From: Kluyvera cryocrescens NBRC 102467
GTDB taxonomy: Bacteria > Pseudomonadota > Gammaproteobacteria > Enterobacterales > Enterobacteriaceae
NCBI RefSeq assembly: GCF_001571285.1
Contig: NZ_BCTM01000006.1
Coordinates: forward strand, 62,001-126,000
Length of the DNA: 64,000 nt
Reading direction: 5' to 3'
Under the pieces are notes generated by a model. That model was given only the letters and a program-made list of their open reading frames with translations, did no database searches and was not told the DNA's origin. Of the stretch, positions 61,217 through 64,000 are shown piece by piece (position 1 is the stretch's first letter; each line of letters starts with the position of its first letter). The translations under genes and the position numbers were made by a program.

Positions 61217-61291
61217 TTACCACCAACCGAACTCAACGCCAACGACGGTGATGATGGCGATGATCAGCATAATAATCGTAGTTTTTCTCAT
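61217..61291 (-). CDS. yoaJ: Small membrane protein YoaJ
   Basis: A 24-residue single-helix protein, MRKTTIIMLIIAIITVVGVE then FGWW, matching E. coli YoaJ in length and ending. It starts inside the yoaK stop (ATGA overlap), so the pair is coupled. Function unknown. Confidence 0.9.
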   Translation of the reverse strand: MRKTTIIMLIIAIITVVGVEFGWW

Positions 61292-61392
61292 TGTGCTCCT
61301 CCCGGAAGCGCATAGCCGCCGATAAAGAACCAGCCCAAAAAGATCACGGCGATAAAAAAGATAACAATGGGGAAAGCGATACCCAGTCTCAT
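61288..61392 (-). CDS. yoaK: Small membrane protein YoaK
   Basis: A 34-residue membrane protein, MRLGIAFPIVIFFIAVIFLG followed by WFFIGGYALPGGAQ, matching E. coli YoaK (32 residues) through the GWFFIGGYA segment. Its last bases overlap yoaJ. It lies downstream of dgcP on the same strand. Function unknown. Confidence 0.9.
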   Translation of the reverse strand: MRLGIAFPIVIFFIAVIFLGWFFIGGYALPGGAQ

Positions 61393-61439
61393 TGTGACAT
61401 CCTGATTTTTATTCCTGTATAGCCCGTATGATACTGTAA

Positions 61440-62459
61440 TTAGCCCAACCGCTGGGCGCTAATTTCCGTGCGATGGCGAAATTTTTTGTCCTGATACATC
61501 GCGCTATCCGCGGCACGTAGGGCGCTATCCGGATTCATTTTATTGGGATCGATAATGACGGTACCGATACTGGCCCCAGGGTAGTGAATCAACGTATCAC
61601 CGAGCAAATAATCGCCGATCAGCAGGTGGCGCAGCGTCTCGGTAAACTGCTCAAGCTGTACGGCCGTTCGCGACAGCGTGGCGACCATAAATTCATCGCC
61701 GCCCAGTCTGCCAAGCTGATCGTCGGCAGATATGCCAAGCTTCAGACGTTGCCCAACCTGCTGCAAAAAGGCGTCGCCGGCCTGGTGCCCGTAGAGGTCG
61801 TTGATCTTTTTGAAGTTATCGAGATCGATAAACGCCAACAGCACGGCGTGATTCAGATGCCGTGCCAGTGAGAAGAGCATCTCAAGGTTATCGAAGATCG
61901 CCCGGCGGTTGGGCAAACCGGTCAGCGCATCGGTATAGGAGTGGTAAATCAGGGCCGCATTAGCCTCCTGAAGCTGCGATACCAGCGATTCTTTCTCGAT
62001 ATAGCGGGCGATAATGCTCGCAAAGAGCTGGAGTACATGTTCGCTGTTGAAGCTCAACGGTTTCTGCGCGGTGCTGGTGGCACACAATGTTCCATACAGC
62101 GAGCCATCGGTCAGGTGGATAGGTGTACTCAGAAACGTCGTAATCCCCAGCGCTTTGGCGGCATCGCAGTCGCTCCACTGTTCCGCGACGTGATCGCTAT
62201 AAAAACAGTTATCATCCATCGCGCGTTTACACAGCGTGTCGCCCCACGGCACGGATAAATTCTCCGGGATGTTCATCTCACCGCTATTGCGGGAATAGAC
62301 AATGTGCTGCAGCTGCGCCTGAGTATCAATTTTCGTCAGATAGGTGGATTCCATGTTGGTCACTAACTCGAGCATTTCAAGCAGTTGGCGAACGAGACTC
62401 TCTAACGACTGTTCCGTAGCAAGTGTTTGTGATACTCGGGCAAGAATAATGTCTGACAT
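61440..62459 (-). CDS. dgcP: Diguanylate cyclase DgcP (GAF-GGDEF)
   Basis: A 339-residue soluble enzyme like E. coli DgcP (YeaP). The N-terminal GAF domain (about 20-165: QSLESLVRQLLEMLE, FLSTPIHLTDGS) is followed by a GGDEF domain with TDALTGLPNRRAIF, FIDLDNFKKINDLYGH and GRLGGDEFMV. It makes cyclic di-GMP; in other gammaproteobacteria DgcP localises to the cell pole. The I-site RxxD is absent (reads SADD). Confidence 0.93.
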   Translation of the reverse strand: MSDIILARVSQTLATEQSLESLVRQLLEMLELVTNMESTYLTKIDTQAQLQHIVYSRNSGEMNIPENLSVPWGDTLCKRAMDDNCFYSDHVAEQWSDCDAAKALGITTFLSTPIHLTDGSLYGTLCATSTAQKPLSFNSEHVLQLFASIIARYIEKESLVSQLQEANAALIYHSYTDALTGLPNRRAIFDNLEMLFSLARHLNHAVLLAFIDLDNFKKINDLYGHQAGDAFLQQVGQRLKLGISADDQLGRLGGDEFMVATLSRTAVQLEQFTETLRHLLIGDYLLGDTLIHYPGASIGTVIIDPNKMNPDSALRAADSAMYQDKKFRHRTEISAQRLG

Positions 62460-62610
62460 GAAAACGATGGTCCCCGACGAAGGTGTAATTGATAGTGTAT
62501 GATCCCAAACGAGATCAGATGACCTAAATTTTATACATTATGTATCGAGAAGGTAAGCACCCTGTCACTAAAAGGTGTCTATTGGAGAATATCAGCGGTT
62601 TGTTACCGGC

Positions 62611-62758
62611 AAAAAAAAGCCCCATCGGGGGCGATGGGGCAAAAATAACTCATTGATTATGGAATGTTCTGTTCTCTGGTCAGTTGAGAACGAGTCACAC
62701 TTTACGTCGCAAAAGTGTAGCTAAAATGAAGAAATTATGGAGTTTAAAGCTAAACTCC
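62611..62758 (-). ncRNA. Candidate small RNA with Rho-independent terminator
   Basis: On the minus strand, three hairpins (62739-62758, eight pairs; 62697-62718, seven pairs; 62671-62691, six pairs) lead to a terminator with an eight-pair stem GCCCCATC/GATGGGGC and eight Us. No coding gene on this strand lies between the terminator and yeaO at 63422, so the terminator is otherwise unexplained. The 5' end is unknown. The hairpins could instead belong to the yoaF leader on the plus strand. Confidence 0.4.
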
Positions 62759-62779
62759 GGCGGAAAATAAGGAATGATT

Positions 62780-63028
62780 ATGTCGTATCGTATGGGTTTA
62801 TTGTTGCCTCTGCTTCTGGTCGGTTGCGCGAAACAGTCCGTTCAGGATGCGCCGAAGCCGCCGCAGGTGGGTATGGCGAATCCTGCTGCGGTCTACTGTC
62901 AGCAGAAGGGCAGAGAGAGTATTCCGCAGGTTAATGCCGAAGGTCAGTTCAGCCTGTGCAAATTGCCAAATGGCGAAACGATCGAAGAATGGGCGCTGTG
63001 GCGTCGCGATCATCCGCAGAAAAAATGA
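62780..63028 (+). CDS. yoaF: DUF333 lipoprotein YoaF
   Basis: An 82-residue outer-membrane or periplasmic lipoprotein; lipobox LLLVGCAK. The mature part (QVGMANPAAVYCQQKG, CKLPNGETIEEWALWRRDHP) is the DUF333 domain, as in E. coli YoaF. ATG 62780 has AAGGA six bases before it; the ATG at 62774 is too close to that site. It is divergent from dgcP. Confidence 0.92.
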   Translation: MSYRMGLLLPLLLVGCAKQSVQDAPKPPQVGMANPAAVYCQQKGRESIPQVNAEGQFSLCKLPNGETIEEWALWRRDHPQKK

Positions 63029-63087
63029 CAGCCGGGGATGCTTCCAGTAAAATGCATCCCAGGATAAATCTGAGTAACGAGAGTCGT

Positions 63088-63393
63088 ATGTTTTCGCTAA
63101 AACCGGGTACCACCGCCATTATTATCGGTGCCCGTACCGCCGCAGGTCGCGCCAATATTGGTAAGAGCGTTGAGCTGTTTGCGTTGATTAACCCTGGTGA
63201 ACGCTGTCTGAACCCGGTCAATGGTGTCATGACGGAGCTGGCTGCCGATGCGCCTCGTGCGTTGTGGTTAGTGACCGGTGATGTCAGCACCGGTGAAGGG
63301 CAGCACGGTTTTGCCTTTGTGCGTGCAGAGTATCTGATGCCGCTGACGCCTGACGCGCTGCCCGCTGAAGAACGCGCTGCGCTGGTGGGATAA
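63088..63393 (+). CDS. Hypothetical protein, 101 residues
   Basis: A 101-residue soluble protein starting MFSLKPGTTAIIIGARTAAG with no signal peptide, possibly a small beta-barrel fold (KSVELFALINPGE, RALWLVTGDVS, EYLMPL). An ACGAGAG site precedes the ATG. It lies between yoaF and yeaO and converges on yeaO across a GC hairpin (63394-63415). No function assigned. Confidence 0.7.
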   Translation: MFSLKPGTTAIIIGARTAAGRANIGKSVELFALINPGERCLNPVNGVMTELAADAPRALWLVTGDVSTGEGQHGFAFVRAEYLMPLTPDALPAEERAALVG

Positions 63394-63421
63394 CGCGACG
63401 CTGTAAAGCGTCGCGCTAGGG

Positions 63422-63766
63422 TTATAAATTTTTAAGCCAGTCAGCCAGAACCCGGGCGTGGTTTTGCACGGTATTGGTGGTGGCATAAATCAGCGTCAAT
63501 CCCTGATGGCTGGCAATCTCCGCCAGCCGCTTGCCCTCGTCGCGATGGTGCGAAAGCTCCTCACGGTAGTGCTGGCAGAATGTCGGAAAATCGATGACTT
63601 CACCGTGGTAGGCTTTGCGCAGCTCGGCCGAGGGCGTCAAATCCTTGCACCACTCATCGTAGACAAGGTCCTCCTTTTTGATCCCGCGTGGCCACAGTCT
63701 ATCGACCAGAACGCGGTAGCCATCATCGGGTGCTGCGTCTTCATAAACGCGTTTACACTGGATCAT
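63422..63766 (-). CDS. yeaO: DUF488 protein YeaO
   Basis: A 114-residue protein matching E. coli YeaO (115): CKRVYEDAAPDDGYRVLVDR, LWPRGIKKEDL, LRKAYHGEV, ATTNTVQNHA. The start at 63766 follows GGAAGGAT. DUF488 proteins are small cytoplasmic proteins of unsettled function. The order dgcP-yoaF-(unknown)-yeaO parallels the E. coli yea region. Confidence 0.93.
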   Translation of the reverse strand: MIQCKRVYEDAAPDDGYRVLVDRLWPRGIKKEDLVYDEWCKDLTPSAELRKAYHGEVIDFPTFCQHYREELSHHRDEGKRLAEIASHQGLTLIYATTNTVQNHARVLADWLKNL

Positions 63767-63905
63767 ATCCTTCCTCCCTTTATCCTTTTTTGACCATACC
63801 ACAAAGAATGGCGGGGTTCGCTATCTGGGTGTTGCTATCTCCTGCGGAGATCGCTAGTCTGAGGCTCCTTATGCCGTTCGTTAATGCCTGCACATAAGGA
63901 CTCCC

Positions 63906-64000
63906 ATGGAAAACGCTGCTGTAACCCCCTCTCTTCGTATCGCCCTGGTTGGCGACTATAACGCCGATGTCATTGCGCATCAGGCGATCCCGTTGGCGAT
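63906..64000 (+). CDS. CTP-synthase-like glutamine amidotransferase, N-terminal fragment
   Basis: The window ends inside this gene. The 31 visible residues (MENAAVTPSLRIALVGDYNA, then HQAIPLA) resemble the start of stand-alone proteins related to the C-terminal amidotransferase domain of CTP synthase (LRIALVGDYxxxVxAHxAIPLA). The ATG is preceded by AAGGACTCCC. Too short for a firm call. Confidence 0.6.
   Translation, partial: MENAAVTPSLRIALVGDYNADVIAHQAIPLA

Overview
The window is chromosomal DNA from a member of the Enterobacteriaceae. Many proteins are close to their Escherichia coli or Salmonella counterparts at full length (PtsG, Mfd, LolCDE, PotABCD, PhoPQ, PurB, MnmA, Icd, MelA). The order of blocks is not that of E. 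coli K-12. The genus cannot be fixed from the sequence alone; an Enterobacter/Klebsiella/Kosakonia-like genome is my best guess. No rRNA, tRNA, CRISPR array or intact insertion sequence was seen.

Layout. (1) 1-5700: holB end, ycfH, ptsG with its CRP-type promoter and SgrS target, and the siderophore receptor fhuE with a Fur box. (2) 5700-17450: an accessory surface-adhesion island between fhuE and mfd, where E. coli carries hinT through ldtC. It holds a complete seven-gene chaperone-usher fimbrial operon followed 32 bp later by a two-partner secretion pair (a short TpsA exoprotein and its TpsB transporter). (3) 17496-26129: mfd, then a melibiose block melR/melA/melB plus a SemiSWEET gene and yjdF. 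melB is frameshifted by an apparent 8-bp loss. (4) 26300-44600: lolCDE-nagK-cobB, potABCD, pepT, roxA, phoPQ, purB-hflD-mnmA-nudJ in E. coli-like order, with a non-coding, hairpin-rich, repeat-bearing segment between cobB and potD. (5) 44656-49342: complete divergent curli loci csgBAC and csgDEFG, inserted between nudJ and rluE; the CsgA-like subunit has eight curlin repeats instead of five. (6) 49385-55433: rluE and icd, followed by a decayed-prophage-like zone (SOS-boxed DinI/MsgA-like gene, DUF1398 gene, small unknown gene, lambda-type integrase stub) and a membrane diguanylate cyclase. (7) 55944-64000: a secreted unknown, an orphan CynT-like carbonic anhydrase, a dead lipoprotein gene, the yeaR-yeaR-yoaG operon under a near-perfect NsrR box, a second membrane diguanylate cyclase, the tiny membrane proteins yoaK/yoaJ, dgcP, a candidate small RNA, yoaF, an unknown gene, yeaO and the start of a CTP-synthase-like gene.

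The accessory content has one theme: attachment and biofilm. Fimbriae, a secreted filamentous exoprotein, curli with their regulator CsgD, and three GGDEF proteins all lie within 57 kb. The least conventional parts are the fimbria/TPS island, the enlarged curlin, the structured intergenic segment at 31.4-31.95 kb, the duplicated yeaR, and the candidate minus-strand RNA at 62.6-62.76 kb.
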